NCBI GenBank assembly: GCA_905221605.1
Contig: CAJNDS010000380.1
Coordinates: 812,001-876,000, forward strand
From: Symbiodinium natans
Taxonomy: Eukaryota; Sar; Dinophyceae; Suessiales; Symbiodiniaceae
Reading direction: 5' to 3'
DNA length: 64,000 nt
Each line of letters begins with the position of its first letter. Position 1 is the stretch's first letter. The notes beneath the pieces were generated by a model. That model was not told where the DNA came from. It was given only the letters and a program-made list of their open reading frames with translations, and did no database searches. This document shows, one piece after another, positions 1-11,061 of the stretch. Made by a program: the position numbers and the translations under genes.

Positions 1-89
1 CTTTAGATGGGTTTTGCCAGGTATTTAAGGGTCTAGGGTTAAGGGTTTCAGCCTGCACCTTCATTCTAATCTGAATGAAAACCTCATAC

Positions 90-180
90 TTGGGATGTTC
101 ACCCCCCCTACACTAAATACGGATATAATTGGGGGTACTATAATCCCTATTAAGGGCTGTGAAATAGGGGAACATCCCAA
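90..180. repeat. MITE-like inverted repeat, family A copy 1
   Basis: The ends are inverted copies: TTGGGATGTTC on the left and GAACATCCCAA on the right. Relatives lie at 22156-22258 and 39229-39303. The interior includes CCCTATTAAGGGCTGT, also partly palindromic. No coding capacity is seen, so this looks like a small non-autonomous DNA element. Confidence 0.65.
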
Positions 181-462
181 CCTCATACCCTGAAATCCTG
201 GCACTGCCAGGAGTGGTTGGAGGCCAGGATAGGCGGAGAGATTGAGGTGCGAGCCAATCAGCTGCGTGGCCGCACCTGTGCACCTCAGTGGGATAGCCTT
301 AACTCATAAGGAACCAAGTGCGTGGAAGGGATGGGAGGGCTTATTAAGGCTTATGGGATTACTCAGGCCTTACTTGGGGAATATGGGGCCCGTACACCCC
401 CCTCCCTTACAGGCCCCTGGTTCCGGCTTAGCGGGCGGGCATATCTAAGGAAGGGCCAGCAG

Positions 463-521
463 GAAATGGTGCGCAGGAGTCTGCGTCTCAGCATCTGAGT
501 CTCTCTTATAGCGGCGCACGG
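463..521 (+). CDS. putative exon, unknown protein
   Basis: After the AG at 461-462, a frame with a two-base lead reads NGAQESASQHLSLSYSGAR up to a GT at 522. It is Ser/Gln-rich and no family was recognised. The region up to 748 has telomere-like motifs and no other clear frame. Confidence 0.3.
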
Positions 522-748
522 GTTCAGGAACCCCGAAGCCCAAACCTCTGAAACACCGAAACCTCGGCCCTCCTGGTTTATTGTAGGAGCCTTAGTTAGA
601 GCAGGGTTTTGGGCAGTTTTGGGGGTTATTTTTCAGTACAAAGGGACCTTAAGGGAATGATATTTGTAATGATTTCGAGCTTTTTGTTAAACCTCTGCAC
701 CCGGAAGCACCTGAACCCAACGTCTCGGACAGCTTCGGTTGTCCAAAT

Positions 749-900
749 CTAACGGTAGTTACATGATCCCTTCATAAGAGCCCTTAAATGGGGACCCCTT
801 AGATACCCCTCATATACCCTAATGAACCCAAGAGGCTATACTTCAGAGCTCCTTAAAGAAGTCAAGGGACGACATGAATGAAGGGCCAAACTACCCTTAG
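749..900. repeat. MITE-like inverted repeat, family C copy 1
   Basis: It begins CTAACGGTAGTTACATGATC and ends with the near inverse, ...AACTACCCTTAG. A relative with better preserved ends lies at 63613-63719. No coding capacity. Confidence 0.45.
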
Positions 901-1129
901 GCCCAACGGCTTCGAGACATAGTAGTTAGCCCAGCTTGTGCTGCTTTGCGCACCAAGCCCCAAACTCGACAGTCCCTAAACCATCCCCTGCAACCCTAAG
1001 ACCCCAAAGCACTGAAATCCAAAAACCCTAAGACCCCGAGACCCCAAGACCCTAAAACCTAAAACCCCTAAAGCCCTTACCTCAACCCTAAACCCTCAAC
1101 CCTAAGCCCTAAACCCTTGGTAGCCGAAG

Positions 1130-1178
1130 GTGCGGAGGCGGAGGCAGAGCCGGAGCCTGAGCAGGAGCGCCCCTCAGG
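1130..1178 (+). CDS. putative acidic exon
   Basis: It follows AG at 1128-1129 and ends before GT at 1179. With a two-base lead it reads AEAEAEPEPEQERPSG, an acidic low-complexity segment. Flanks are degenerate CCCTAAA repeats. Function unknown. Confidence 0.35.
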
Positions 1179-2128
1179 GTTCCAGCTCGGAGGGCTCAGA
1201 GGCCCCTTACCTTCAGGGCAAAAGGGGGACCGTGATCTTGAAGTAGTCTCAGGCGGTGTGTGCTTAACATAGTGGCTCGGAATAATTGCGACTAGTATTC
1301 CCTTAATGGCCCCTATTTAAATTCTACCATGTTAACCCCCCCCCCCCCAAAGCCCTATTCGAATTATTTAAGGCCCCTATATTGGATGTGTGACCCTGCG
1401 CTCTGGGCAAAGTTCTGTGCGACCGTGTGAACTCGGAGGCTCTTTTGACTAAGAAAGTCTCCTGAGAGTCCCCATAGAAACCCCATAATAATCCATGAAA
1501 CCTAACTTACCCTACTTATTCAGTCACAAGGCTGTAAGCTTAAGGAAATATTTGTCAGATATGATTGTTGCTTGCGATCGCAGGGTTCTATAGTTGTGGC
1601 ATGCTTGGGGCTTAAGAGGTTGAGGGTTTGAGATTCAGGAGTCGGGTCTTAAGGTACCCTCCATGTTACATATATGTATATATATATACATATATATACA
1701 TATGCATATATATATATATAATATTATTTATCTATAGAAATGTTTGTTCATATTTGTTCAAGCTTAGAAATCTATTTGTGCATGTTACTTCTTGGTGTAC
1801 TTGCCTACTTGCATAATTTATGGTTTACTCACGCATATACAAGTACACCTAGGTAGCCCCAAAGCAGCCCCTAGAAACCCCTCGGTCCGTTAAGGGGCCC
1901 CGTTGCAGTCCTCCCTTTGGGTCGTTTCAAACATTGAGTCGAGGCTGGGCAGGGTTCCCGAGCCCTTATCTTATACGACCCCGAGCCCACTATGTGTAGG
2001 TTATGGTTAAGAAAGCAGTGTATGGTTTTCTGGTTTGGGGTTACGAAGCCCCTGATATGGTTCTTGGGCAAACGGCCAAGAAAGCAAGGTGGTGGGTTTA
2101 AAAAATGTCAACCCTCCAACTCCTAAAG
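1179..2128. other. non-coding stretch with an AT microsatellite
   Basis: It holds degenerate telomere-like motifs, a short poly-C run near 1337, and a TATA/TACATA microsatellite at about 1663-1725. Open frames here are short and are shadows of low-complexity DNA. No gene recognised. Confidence 0.5.
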
Positions 2129-2216
2129 CTTTTTCCCCGCCATGCGTGCCTGGAGGAGGACGTGGGCGAGATCTTGGACGCGCTGCCCCAAGACGCATTG
2201 ACGGACGAGGCCCGGA
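2129..2216 (+). CDS. putative exon with LPxxxLTD motif
   Basis: From AG at 2127-2128 the frame reads LFPRHACLEEDVGEILDALP and continues QDALTDEAR to a GT at 2217. The helical LPxxxLTDxxA pattern recurs in the exon at 7121-7209 and loosely at 8171-8242, so all three may belong to one gene with repeated units. Family unknown. Confidence 0.5.
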
Positions 2217-2553
2217 GTTTAAGATTTTAGACAACTGTTCCCGACCCTGAGCCCCAAGCCGGAACCTTGAATCCTAAGTCCCAATCAGGGGTGCTACTAA
2301 CCACGATCCGAACTTCCGAACCTAGATTCCGACAAGTGGCTGTTTCGGTTGTAGGGCTGCAGAGCTTAGAGAGTCCAACACGGCTCCCAGGAATGATTTC
2401 TCGGTACCTCTCTATAGATGAGATTCCATTACAATCCCCGAGCCCCGAGCCCTAAACTCTAACTTCGCGCCCGCAAAAGAGGGACGCCAGTTCTGCCATG
2501 TACTGCTCTTCCTGGCCGCGGCCTTTCTAGAAAGTTGCGTAGGGCTCTAAGTA

Positions 2554-2671
2554 CTTGGAGGTTCGTGAGTAGCTATAAGTGGGGAAGTGGGGTGAGAAGT
2601 AGCCGAATTGGGGTTATAAGTATCGGTACCGCAGTTATGGCCCTACTTAGAACTACGCAGGAACCTCCAAG
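2554..2671. repeat. MITE-like inverted repeat, family B copy 1
   Basis: Left end CTTGGAGGTTCGTGAGTAGC; right end ...GCAGGAACCTCCAAG, its near inverse. The inner part has TATAAGT and CCCTACTTAGAACTAC as in copies at 14122, 36760 and 37129. No coding capacity. Confidence 0.6.
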
Positions 2672-3067
2672 AAAGGGCTGAGGGGTTTAGGGCCTTACGG
2701 TCTGGGGCGCAGGTTAAGTCTTTGGGGCCAAAGAGGCCTTCTTGAGCTTTAAGGCTCCAGCCCGAAACATCACGAAGTCCCGAATTCCTAAAGCCTAAAA
2801 CCCAAGACGCATTCCCCTCCCCCCGCGACCCCCCCCCACCCCCGCCCCCCACCCACCCCCCCAAAGAAGTATCTCCCCCGATCTCTTGGCGTACCTAAAC
2901 CCTCAACCCCAAACTCGAAAGTACCCTAAACTCCAAGCCCGAAAAAAACCTCAAAGACCCCAAAAAACCCCATAAGAAACCCCCCCAAAAAACCCTCTAA
3001 ACCCTAACCACCACCCCCTGAATGCCTTGTTTTTTTTTTTGGTGGGGGGGGGGATGAACCCAAAAAG

Positions 3068-3100
3068 CTCGCGCAGCAGGAGCTCGAGCTCCGGGAGTCC
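3068..3100 (+). CDS. putative short coiled-coil exon
   Basis: A frame reading KLAQQELELRES ends before GT at 3101. The AG at 3066-3067 could serve as acceptor. Composition matches the coiled-coil exons of the 24-46 kb region. It is short, so support is weak. Confidence 0.3.
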
Positions 3101-3801
3101 GTGCCAACCCTTGACAGCTCCGGGTTGGGAGTTTCTAGAGCCTTACAGTAACAGGTTCCTGGGGTTTCGGCTTTTTTCTTCGGGGTTTAACTATATTGTT
3201 GGGGTTTAAAGGCTCTTCGGGTTTCACCGAGCCCTGTTTGAAAACGGAAGGATTTCGGGCCCTTTTTCCTTTTCATGGGTTGTTCGTTCCAGATGCGAGC
3301 CCCAGAACCAACCTCCGGCCCGGGTCTTGTTCTGGCGTTTGGGGTTTTGGCCCATATAGCTTACTACGATTGACATCTTTTTTAGAGGGCTTAACGGCCA
3401 ACACTATTTCATAATGAGGACCCCTGCAAGAGAAGCAACCCCAAACCCCCACAGTAGCACTACTCCCTAAACATCCCTACATCCCAACCGCACCGGGTTG
3501 ACTTTCATGTCAGGCGTTCCTTCCAAGTTACAGAGCTTCATTTTTTTGTGGTACCAGAATCTAGAGAACTCCCCATATCAGGCTAACAGGCCGGGCTTAG
3601 GGTTAGAGGGTTTCAGGTCTTGGGATTGTCGGGCTTAGTTGAGGGGTCTTGGGTCCAGGTTTAGGGTTTAGGCTTTCGAGGTTCAGGGAGTTTCGGGTGA
3701 GGTGCTGCTTAACAGGATGCAGGCTGCTTCTACAAGTGATCCCAAAAACCCTAATATCTAAACTCCGAGCCCTCTCTCGTCCCGGGACCGACCCGCTTCA
3801 G

Positions 3802-3830
3802 GTGCTGGAGCTGGTCTCATCGCAAGCGAT
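3802..3830 (+). CDS. possible micro-exon
   Basis: Between AG at 3800-3801 and GT at 3831 the frame reads VLELVSSQA. Too short to judge alone; listed because its placement matches neighbouring exons. Confidence 0.2.
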
Positions 3831-4304
3831 GTCCCTGCACCATGTTAGCCCTGACCTTAGTTCCCCTCCAAGAGGGCGGATACATAGGCTTTAGGCCGTA
3901 GGATTGCGGGTTGAGGGTTGAAGGTCCAGCATAAGAACCCCATGCTGTTCAAGAATGAATGGGGGCCATTAAATCCATTCTAGGCCCCCCAAAGAACCGA
4001 CTTCCTACTTTCCGAAAGTTCTGAACCCCATGAGCCTCTCTATTTGACGCAGGGTAGAGGGCACCTGGGGACATATGAAGACCCAGAAACCCCAATACTG
4101 CTGAGATCAGGGTTAGATCTCACGTCGCACCGAGGAGCCTTAGATAGTTGAAGGTCTTTCCCAATTCAGCGGTACTGGGCTCCAGGGGTACAGGGCACCA
4201 AACGCGCCAAGCCCCGAGAACCCTGAAGCCTGTCCTCAAGCCCTGTAACCCCAAACTCTAGCCCCCAGCAGGTCGGCAGTCTCCTTGTCCATCTGCGGCT
4301 CGGG

Positions 4305-4380
4305 TTTAGGGTTTAGGAGTTTAGGGTTTGGGGTTTGGGGTTTTAGGGTTTACGGTCGGGTTTAGGGTTTAGGGTTTACT
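4305..4380. repeat. interstitial telomeric repeat, TTTAGGG orientation
   Basis: Several TTTAGGG and variant units (GTTTGGGG, TTTTAGGG), imperfect. Lies between candidate exons and so is probably intronic. Confidence 0.7.
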
Positions 4381-4488
4381 GTGTAAACCTGTGTAAATGC
4401 ATCCTGCGCGCTCGACTGTCCTTCAACAAAAACTGCAATCGAACTCTAAGCCCTGAAAGCCTCCCTGGTGTCATGGAAGCCTGGTGAG

Positions 4489-4580
4489 GTCAACACCCGA
4501 GCGTGCTGACCGCCAAGCGGAAATTCCTTCCTGACGAGGCGGCCTCAGGGCCCGGAGAGTCCAGCCCCTTCATCGAGTCC
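4489..4580 (+). CDS. putative 30-codon exon, unknown
   Basis: AG at 4487-4488 and GT at 4581 (GTTTAG, the start of a telomere-like tract) bound a frame reading QHPSVLTAKRKFLPDEAASG then PGESSPFIES. A basic part precedes an acidic Ser/Pro part. No family recognised. Confidence 0.45.
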
Positions 4581-4675
4581 GTTTAGGGTTCGGGGCAAGC
4601 AAGACCCCGAGGTAGCTGAGCTCCCTAAGCAGCTACTTCGAGTCTCGTCCCCTGATTGAACCTGAAGCTCGGAAG

Positions 4676-4730
4676 GTACCTCTGCGCGATTGGATCGACC
4701 GCCGCATTGGAGGGGAGGAGCGCCCCCCCA
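4676..4730 (+). CDS. putative exon with DWIDRR motif
   Basis: AG at 4674-4675; the frame reads VPLRDWIDRRIGGEERPP to GT at 4731. It resembles the exon at 11062-11119 (DWIERRLSGELE) in length, position of DWI and splice setting, which suggests exon duplication within one gene. Confidence 0.5.
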
Positions 4731-5329
4731 GTGTCTAGGGCTTTTTAGGGTTTAGGGTGTCGGGTGTAGGGTGTAGAGTTTAGGGTTTAGTCTAGGGTTT
4801 AGTAGCAAATCTTGGGGTCAGGGCCACCTGGGGTTTGTCCTCAGCCCCTGAAAAAAAGCCAAACCCCAGTCCTACAGTGCCCTGAAAGTAAACCCCAAAC
4901 CAGAATTTTGGTTCTTGAGGGTTTCCAGGATGTATTCCCATGTTGCCGGGGTCAGGTTGCCTTGTAGACACCAATATCCAAAAAATGCCACTTTGTTGGT
5001 TGTTGGGGAACCCTGCACGCTAAACCCTGAACCCTGGCGGTTCGGACCTGTGCTCAGCTCGACCTGTTTTAACCTTTGTTTAAGAGATAGGGTTTTAGAG
5101 TTTTCGGGATTGGGGATTATAGGGATACTTTGAGGAAGTTCAGGCTACTTATTCCTTGTTTTCTTGGGGGGAGGGAGGCCAGGGAGTACCCTATAGAGGG
5201 GTTGTGACCTGCTTCTATGTAAGGTTCCAAGCTCAAAGCCCAACCTGCTTGACCCAAAAACACCCCGAGGAGCACAGCATTAGTTGAGGAGTAGACCTCA
5301 ACAACTCTAAACAGGTTTGCAGCTCTTTA

Positions 5330-5377
5330 AACATGCCCTCCATTTTTGGGAGCACGAACATGCCCTCCATTTTTGGG
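5330..5377. repeat. two-copy direct repeat, 27-bp period
   Basis: AACATGCCCTCCATTTTTGG occurs at 5330 and again at 5357, separated by GAGCACG-type spacer; GAGCACG occurs once more after copy two. A recent local duplication. Confidence 0.8.
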
Positions 5378-5514
5378 AAAGAGGAGCACGAGGCTCCTGA
5401 TCATCGAAACGGATCCCCCGAAAGGGTCCGCAATTCAGAGAACTGCTGCCTTAGCGACCATAGGGATAGCTAAGTAGTTATTAAAGGGCTTTGCGTTCTG
5501 AAGAACCCCCGCAG

Positions 5515-5580
5515 GTGGAGGTCACAGAAGACGACCGCGTGCGCTCCCGGACGGCGGCCACTGAGGAAGCGCTGGGACAT
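5515..5580 (+). CDS. putative helical exon
   Basis: After AG at 5513-5514 the frame reads VEVTEDDRVRSRTAATEEAL followed by GH and a stop at 5581. Charged and helix-prone. The donor is unclear, possibly a GC inside GAAGCGCTG. Unknown function. Confidence 0.45.
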
Positions 5581-5838
5581 TAGAGACTTCAGGGTTTTGG
5601 GGTTCAGGGCTTAAGGGTTAAAGGGCGAACGGTGAAAGGGCCCAGGTTAACGGTTCAGTAGGTCTTCGTAATGCGCTGCGACTTTGTGCGCAGTTTGCTG
5701 TGCTGCCGCTGCTCTTTATTGCACCACTATGAGCCGGCTGCTGTGTTGCTGCCACAGTGGGGGAAGTTTACTTGTCCTATAGTAAGAGGACACTTCTTTT
5801 TGTCTGAGGAGAGAACGCCCTGCCCTTCAGAGGGGCTC

Positions 5839-5905
5839 CATATAGGGGTTTACGAAAATACAGGACCCCCAATATGGACCCCCACTTTCGGAAACCCTCA
5901 TATAG
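5839..5905. repeat. palindromic element, family D copy 1
   Basis: CCATATAGGGGTTTACGAAA on the left faces TTTCGGAAACCCTCATATAG on the right. The left half is almost identical to sequence at 62478, so this is a dispersed family. Confidence 0.5.
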
Positions 5906-7120
5906 GTTTAAGTCTTAAGATAGTGGGCTCCTTGGGCACCTTTCGTCAAAACACCCCTTTTGAAACAGACCCCGAAGCAACTCCCCACCTGCTCCCGGCC
6001 TCCACGAAACATGCTCCCCATCCCCCAACTAATTTCACGAACAGTTGCCTGAACTATTTCCGGGGCTTCTTATCTGCATAAATCGGCCTGGCCCTAAAGC
6101 CCCAAACCCTTCTTTGAATAGAAGTCTCTACCAGAAGGAGGAACCCCCAGCTGCGCCACCTGCGCGCTGGGGTCCCGGAATGCAGCCTTTGTGGCCATGG
6201 AACTTCGTAGAGTTTAGGGCTTTTCCGGTTTAAGACCGTCTGGTATATTGGATTACGAACCCAAGGGAGCACAGTTACCTGTGATTGGGGAGTAGTTCGA
6301 TTTTTTTCCAGGCTTATGGCTCAGTATTATGGACTAAGATTTTCCCCTCATCAAGGAGTATGAGCCTCAAGCACAAACCCCTTAAGTGCAAGCCCAAGAG
6401 AGATTGTAATGAGGGATCTTCGGCTCCTGGCAAGCTTCCGGACGTGCTTGTGGGGTTTAGGAAGTCTAGGGTCCGCTGTTTGGGGTTTAAGGGTGTAGGG
6501 TTTTTGGTTTAGGGGGTTTAGGGCCGAAACCCTTAAGCCCTAAACCCCCGGATGTCGGGAAATCATGAACATGAGATCGCGAGCCCAACACCTCCTCAAT
6601 TTGGTGTTTCGGGGGCCCCATTACCACTGCAAAAAAGGCATCGTGTCAACATTCAGCTACGTGGGGATCCTTCTTCTTCAACTGTGGTGCGTTGGGCATT
6701 GTGGGTAACCGTGAACTCTGCACCCTTCTCTTTTCCTGGGAACATTCATCTCCTCCTCCCCCGCCCTGCCCCGCCCCGCCCCACCACCACCCAACCCTAT
6801 CTCTCAGATCAGGGTTCGGGGCATCAGGGCTGGGATTCAGGGGGGTTCAATAATGGGTTTTGGGGTCTAGGGGGACTGGGGTTGACCTTGAAGTCCTCTC
6901 TGAGTTCTTTGGCGCGCCTCCCTCGTTTTGCGGGATTTAAAGCTAGAACGCAAGTTGGAAGTACAAGGCTTTCCAAGGACTGTTGAGTTCAAGTGTTGGG
7001 GCTCCCCTGGTTCAACATGAACGTAGGCCTAGGCCTAGACCCCCAAAAACTCACCAAGCAGCTCAGGCGAGGGCAAAGGCAAGGGCAAAGCCAAAGCTCA
7101 CAACGGAGATCGTGCACAAG
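5906..7120. other. no firm gene; scattered open frames
   Basis: Includes an open + frame of 144 codons at 6552-6986 (composition mixed, no family) and short telomere-like tracts near 6430-6530. GC and C-rich runs near 6760. I could not place convincing splice sites. Confidence 0.3.
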
Positions 7121-7209
7121 GCCACGCGTCTCCTACGGACCAAGAGAACTTCTTCCTCAGCCTGCCCGCGGAGAAGCTCACGGATGCCGAGGCCAAGAGA
7201 CCGTCTTTG
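7121..7209 (+). CDS. putative exon with LPxxxLTD motif (second copy)
   Basis: After AG at 7119-7120 the frame includes DQENFFLSLPAEKLTDAEAK. The LPAEKLTDAEA core aligns with LPQDALTDEA in the exon at 2129-2216. Followed directly by a GA-rich microsatellite. Unknown function. Confidence 0.5.
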
Positions 7210-7245
7210 CGTCTTGTGTTTTCACTTTACAGTCATGGAAGAGGA

Positions 7246-7336
7246 GGAGGAAGAAGAAGAATAAAAATAAAAATAAAAAGAAGCCGCGAGAGAGAGAGAG
7301 AGAGAGAGCGAGACAAAGAGACAAAGAGACAAAGAG

Positions 7337-7385
<49 letters not shown>
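7246..7385. repeat. GA-rich microsatellite
   Basis: GAGGAG, AATAAA-like and long (GA)n tracts. All long open frames through it on both strands encode only RE or SL dipeptides and are not genes. Confidence 0.9.
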
Positions 7386-7386
<1 letters not shown>

Positions 7387-7856
7387 CCACTGAGAGCCCC
7401 CCAGCTGAGGAAAGTCTGAGCTAAGTACAGTATACCATGGCAAACATTCGACCTGCTTTGCCGCTAAGGGTTTGGGCTCTCGGTGTTCAAAGTTTCGGGT
7501 GGAACAGCGGAGGCTTGCAAGCGCCTTGCTTGCGGGCATGCGGGGAGCAACCCTATACCCCAAACCCTTAAGCCTAAGCCCGGAGCCTTAAACCCTCAAC
7601 TCTTAACCCTCGCCCTCAACTTGAAGCCCCAAACCTTAGTGGACTTCAACCTTATGTCTGAGGGGGAGAGGTTGAAGCCTTATGTGGGAGATGCAAACCT
7701 TAGTTATCGCTACAAGCCTCGGCTCTGAAGAAAGTGGGTTTTGGGTTGAGGGTTAAAGCCCTTCAGGATCCAGGGCCTAGAGTATCCTGAGAACCACCAC
7801 GTCGACGATCTCTCTAGAAACTCAAGAAGAACACGTCCCCTCCCCCCCGATACCGC

Positions 7857-8155
7857 CTTCAAACCCTAAGCCTAAACCCTAAACCCTAAAACCCTAAAGC
7901 CCTAAAGCCCTAAAGCCCGAAAACCCGAAAACCCTAAAGCCCTAAAATCCTAAAGCCCTAAAACCCTAAACCCTACGTAGAACCCTAAAACCCTAAAGCC
8001 CTAAAGCCCTAAAACCCTAAAGCCCTACAACCCTAAAACCCCAAAACCCTAAAACCCTAAAACCCTAAAACCCTAAAACCCTAAAACCCCAAAACCCCAA
8101 AACCCTAAAACCCTAAAACCCTAAACCCTAAACCCTAAACCCTAATCTATGAAGC
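7857..8155. repeat. interstitial telomeric array, CCCTAAA orientation
   Basis: About 300 bp of CCCTAAA, CCCTAAAA, CCCTAAAG and CCCCAAAA units. It ends just before the exon at 8171, so it is probably an intron body. Confidence 0.85.
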
Positions 8156-8170
8156 CTTTAGACCCCTCAG

Positions 8171-8242
8171 CCTCAAAAAGCACTTCCAGGAAGTCCTCCG
8201 CGATGCCATCCTCAACTTCCTGGAGCACTGGACGGCCGAGGA
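8171..8242 (+). CDS. putative helical exon
   Basis: AG at 8169-8170; frame reads LKKHFQEVLRDAILNFLEHW then TAEE, with GT at 8243 or a stop at 8250. It sits exactly between a CCCTAAA array and a TTTAGGG array. LxxWTAEE loosely resembles the LPxxxLTDxE motif of 2129 and 7121. Confidence 0.5.
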
Positions 8243-8266
8243 GTGCTCTTAAGCTACTAAGTGCTT

Positions 8267-8405
8267 GGGTTTAGGGTTTAGGGTTTAGGGTTTAGGGTTT
8301 AGGGTTTAGGGTTTGGGGTTTGGGGTTTGGGGTTTGGGGTTTGGGGTTGGGGTTTGGGGTTTGGGGTTTGGGGTTTGGGGTTTAGGGTTTAGGGTTTAGG
8401 GTTCA
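8267..8405. repeat. telomeric array with TTTGGGG core
   Basis: About six TTTAGGG units, then about eleven TTTGGGG units, then TTTAGGG again. The G-rich strand has strong G-quadruplex potential. Confidence 0.9.
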
Positions 8406-8514
8406 CTAGACTTCCCAGTAAAACCTAGAAAGATCCCAGTAGAACCCTACAGTGGAACCCAAACCTCCGGGCCCAATTCCCCAAGGCCGAGCCTTGCACC
8501 CTCAACTTCCAGCG

Positions 8515-8600
8515 TTTAGGGTTCAGGGTTTAGGGTTTAGGGTTTAGGGTTTAGGGTTCAGGGTTCAGGGTTCAGGGTATCAGGGTTTCAGGTTGAGGGT
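8515..8600. repeat. telomeric array, TTTAGGG/TTCAGGG
   Basis: Tandem TTTAGGG changing to TTCAGGG and degenerating toward 8600. Confidence 0.85.
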
Positions 8601-9060
8601 TCAGGGTTTCTAGTTGAGGGTATGCCTTCGGCAGGCGTAGGCTTTTGTGAGGGCTTAGGGGTTTCTTGAGGTTTCTGTGCCGACCTGGGGCTCGGGGTTG
8701 AAGGCCTCGGGGTTGTAGTTCAGTTTCAGGGTTTAGGGTCTAAGGTCTATAGGGTTTAGGATACAGGGCTGAGGGTTGAGAGTTCCTGGAGGATTTAGGG
8801 CTCAGGGTTGGGGGTTTCTTGTGACTTAGAGTCGAGGCGCTTTCCCTGCAAGGATCGACCGCCGATGGCAAGGATTTCCAATGATCCCACGATCAAGCAA
8901 AGTCGGGTCCCCTGGTGTTTGAGGCTCAATGTTTGTGGCTCGAAAATGAAATCCACTAGTGCCATCTGCATGAAAATGGCCACCTTATGCTTAGAAACCC
9001 TTCTCCCTTCAGGGCTCCCCAAGCTTGTAAGGCAGGGGTGTGGAGCCAAGGCAGCCTCTA

Positions 9061-9339
9061 GCACAAGAGTGGTTTGACTTCAGCATGTGTTCGGACAACT
9101 CGACAGAGGAGGATTGTGCGATGGGGTGCCCATTACGACGAAGGTTTGGTTCAAAGTCTAGTGTTTATGTTCTAGATGTGTTGCCTTCTTGCAGAGCAGT
9201 CGGCATAGATCAGATGCGGTACAGTTCGGGCTTGCATTGCTGCCTGTCTTTTATGTTGGGAGTTGCAGAGATGTCCAGTGGTGACATGTACGCGAACGAG
9301 AGTAGGGTTGAGGGTGTTGAGGGACGCCCAAATCCCTAA
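9061..9339 (+). CDS. open frame, possible exon, unknown
   Basis: An open + frame free of telomeric repeats includes EWFDFSMCSDNSTEEDCAMG and later VLDVLPSCRAVGIDQMRYSS. Codon content looks less repetitive than surroundings, but no splice sites or family could be fixed. Confidence 0.2.
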   Translation, partial: AQEWFDFSMCSDNSTEEDCAMGCPLRRRFGSKSSVYVLDVLPSCRAVGIDQMRYSSGLHCCLSFMLGVAEMSSGDMYANESRVEGVEGRPNP

Positions 9340-10744
9340 ACTCCAAACCCCAAAACCCTAAAGCTCTAGAACCCTAAGCCCCAAAGCGCCCCGAAATGCT
9401 AAGCTCCAAAAGCTCTAAACCCGGCACCGCATGCCCCCCTGCCCGAAACCCAAAATCCTAAGCCCAAAGCCCTCAACACCTCCCAAACCCCTAAACCCCC
9501 AACACCCCAAACCGTAAGCCCAAAACCCTAAACACCTAGACCCTAAGCCGAAACCGTAGCACGTTGCAAGGCCGGACCTTTCTTCCAAGAGAGGTTCAGC
9601 TCAAGGCCAGTTTTGGTTCTAGGGTTTGTGGTTCAGGGTTTAGCGTTTAGGGTTTAGGGTTAGGGGTTGAGGTTTGGATTTTGGGTTTATTGTGTAGGGT
9701 TTAGGATTTGGGGTTTAGTGCTGTTGGGGTTTAAGGGCTCTTGGGGTGGCTTTTCGGGCTTGGGGTTAGGCGTTGGGGTTTACGGCTTTTTTTGGTTTAG
9801 AGTAGGATTTGGGTTGTTGAGCTTTCGGGTGTAGGTTCAGGGTTTGGGGTTTGGGATTCAGGTTTTAGGCTCAGGGCTTTTTGGGGTTTGGCACTTTAGG
9901 TTTTGTGGTTTTAAGGTTTATTGTTCTAGGGCTTAAGGGTTTAGGTTCTCGTGCTTCAGGGTTTGAAGGTTTTGGGGGCCTTCGTTTTCGTGATTCCACG
10001 GCCAGTTCTCGAAAAGATCTGGGCTTGGGGCGTATAGGGTGGACCTAGGTTGGTTGAGGGCTTGGGGAGGAGAGTTGCGGTTTGTAGGACTTGGGCAGAT
10101 GGCCCCATAAAAGCCAAAGCCCCCAAGAGACCCCTCAAGTACGTAGGATTTCTTACAATGTAGTAGTCATTTCATACGTGAAAAACGAAAATGGTCCCTA
10201 CATGAGTAGAAGGCTCTACATGATAATGCCCACATAGGGGACCCGAACTGAGAGAACTGGCCAAACGGCCTTCTTAGCTTCTCTGTCTCCTCGTGCTGCG
10301 TAGGGTTTAGGCTTTAGGGTTTGTATCTTCGCATGATTACTATTGAAAGTTTGTGAGTCATGGCTGGCGAAACTATTGTGGCCCGCTGACTTGGAAAATC
10401 GCGGTCCATTTGACTCGGGCACGTGCTCTAAGCCCTAAATCCCTATTTGCCTAGCCTTTAAGCCTATCTGGACCCGATGTCTTCTTCCCGGTTTATTCAA
10501 GGGCATAGCGTTGAGCACGCGTGTCAAGCATGAATTATTACGAAGATAAGGCTGTGCGAAACGGTTGATACTCTGCTTGCTTATTGGTTCTACGACCTTG
10601 TTTTTGAGGACTCGGGACCCCGCCAGCATGACCAGGCTCATGAATGGGCCAGAAAAACCCTGACCCAATCCTGGACCCTAAACATTGATGCTCGCACTGG
10701 GTTCAGGGCCTTTCATTTTTCATCTGACCCTGCACCCCCTCAAG
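9340..10744. other. telomere-like degenerate DNA, no firm gene
   Basis: Degenerate CCCTAAA words (9340-9550) followed by degenerate TTTAGGG words (9600-9960), then mixed sequence. A switch of repeat orientation occurs near 9600. No convincing exon found. Confidence 0.4.
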
Positions 10745-10798
10745 ATGTTGCTCTGAGAAGTTTCTCCATCGGAACGCCTCAGAGAAGGAACTGAGCAG
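10745..10798 (+). CDS. putative exon, unknown
   Basis: AG at 10743-10744; with a one-base lead the frame reads CCSEKFLHRNASEKELS and stops before a GTAATT donor at 10799. Helix-prone. No family recognised. Confidence 0.4.
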
Positions 10799-10965
10799 GT
10801 AATTGGGCTTCTAAGGCCTTGCACCTCAACCCTTCCCTTTCACCCCTTTGGCTCCTGAGCTCCTTATGAATAATGTTCATAGTGAGGGTAAGCTGCCTTC
10901 CCTAACGAAGAGCAATCACTCTGAACCCCGTTTTTTCCACTGAGGGGTATGGAAGTACCCTAAAC

Positions 10966-11040
10966 CCTAAACCCTAAACCCTAAACCCTAAACCCTAAGC
11001 CCTAAGCCCTAAGCCCTAAGCCCCAAGCCCCAAGCCCCTA
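10966..11040. repeat. telomeric array, CCCTAAA to CCCTAAG/CCCCAAG
   Basis: Perfect CCCTAAA units grade into CCCTAAG and CCCCAAG over 75 bp. Confidence 0.85.
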
Positions 11041-11061
11041 TGCTAAACCCCAAACCCCCGT

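Noticed and set aside
7178-7424. Frames reading RERERE or SLSLSL
   Set aside because: Translation of the GA microsatellite.
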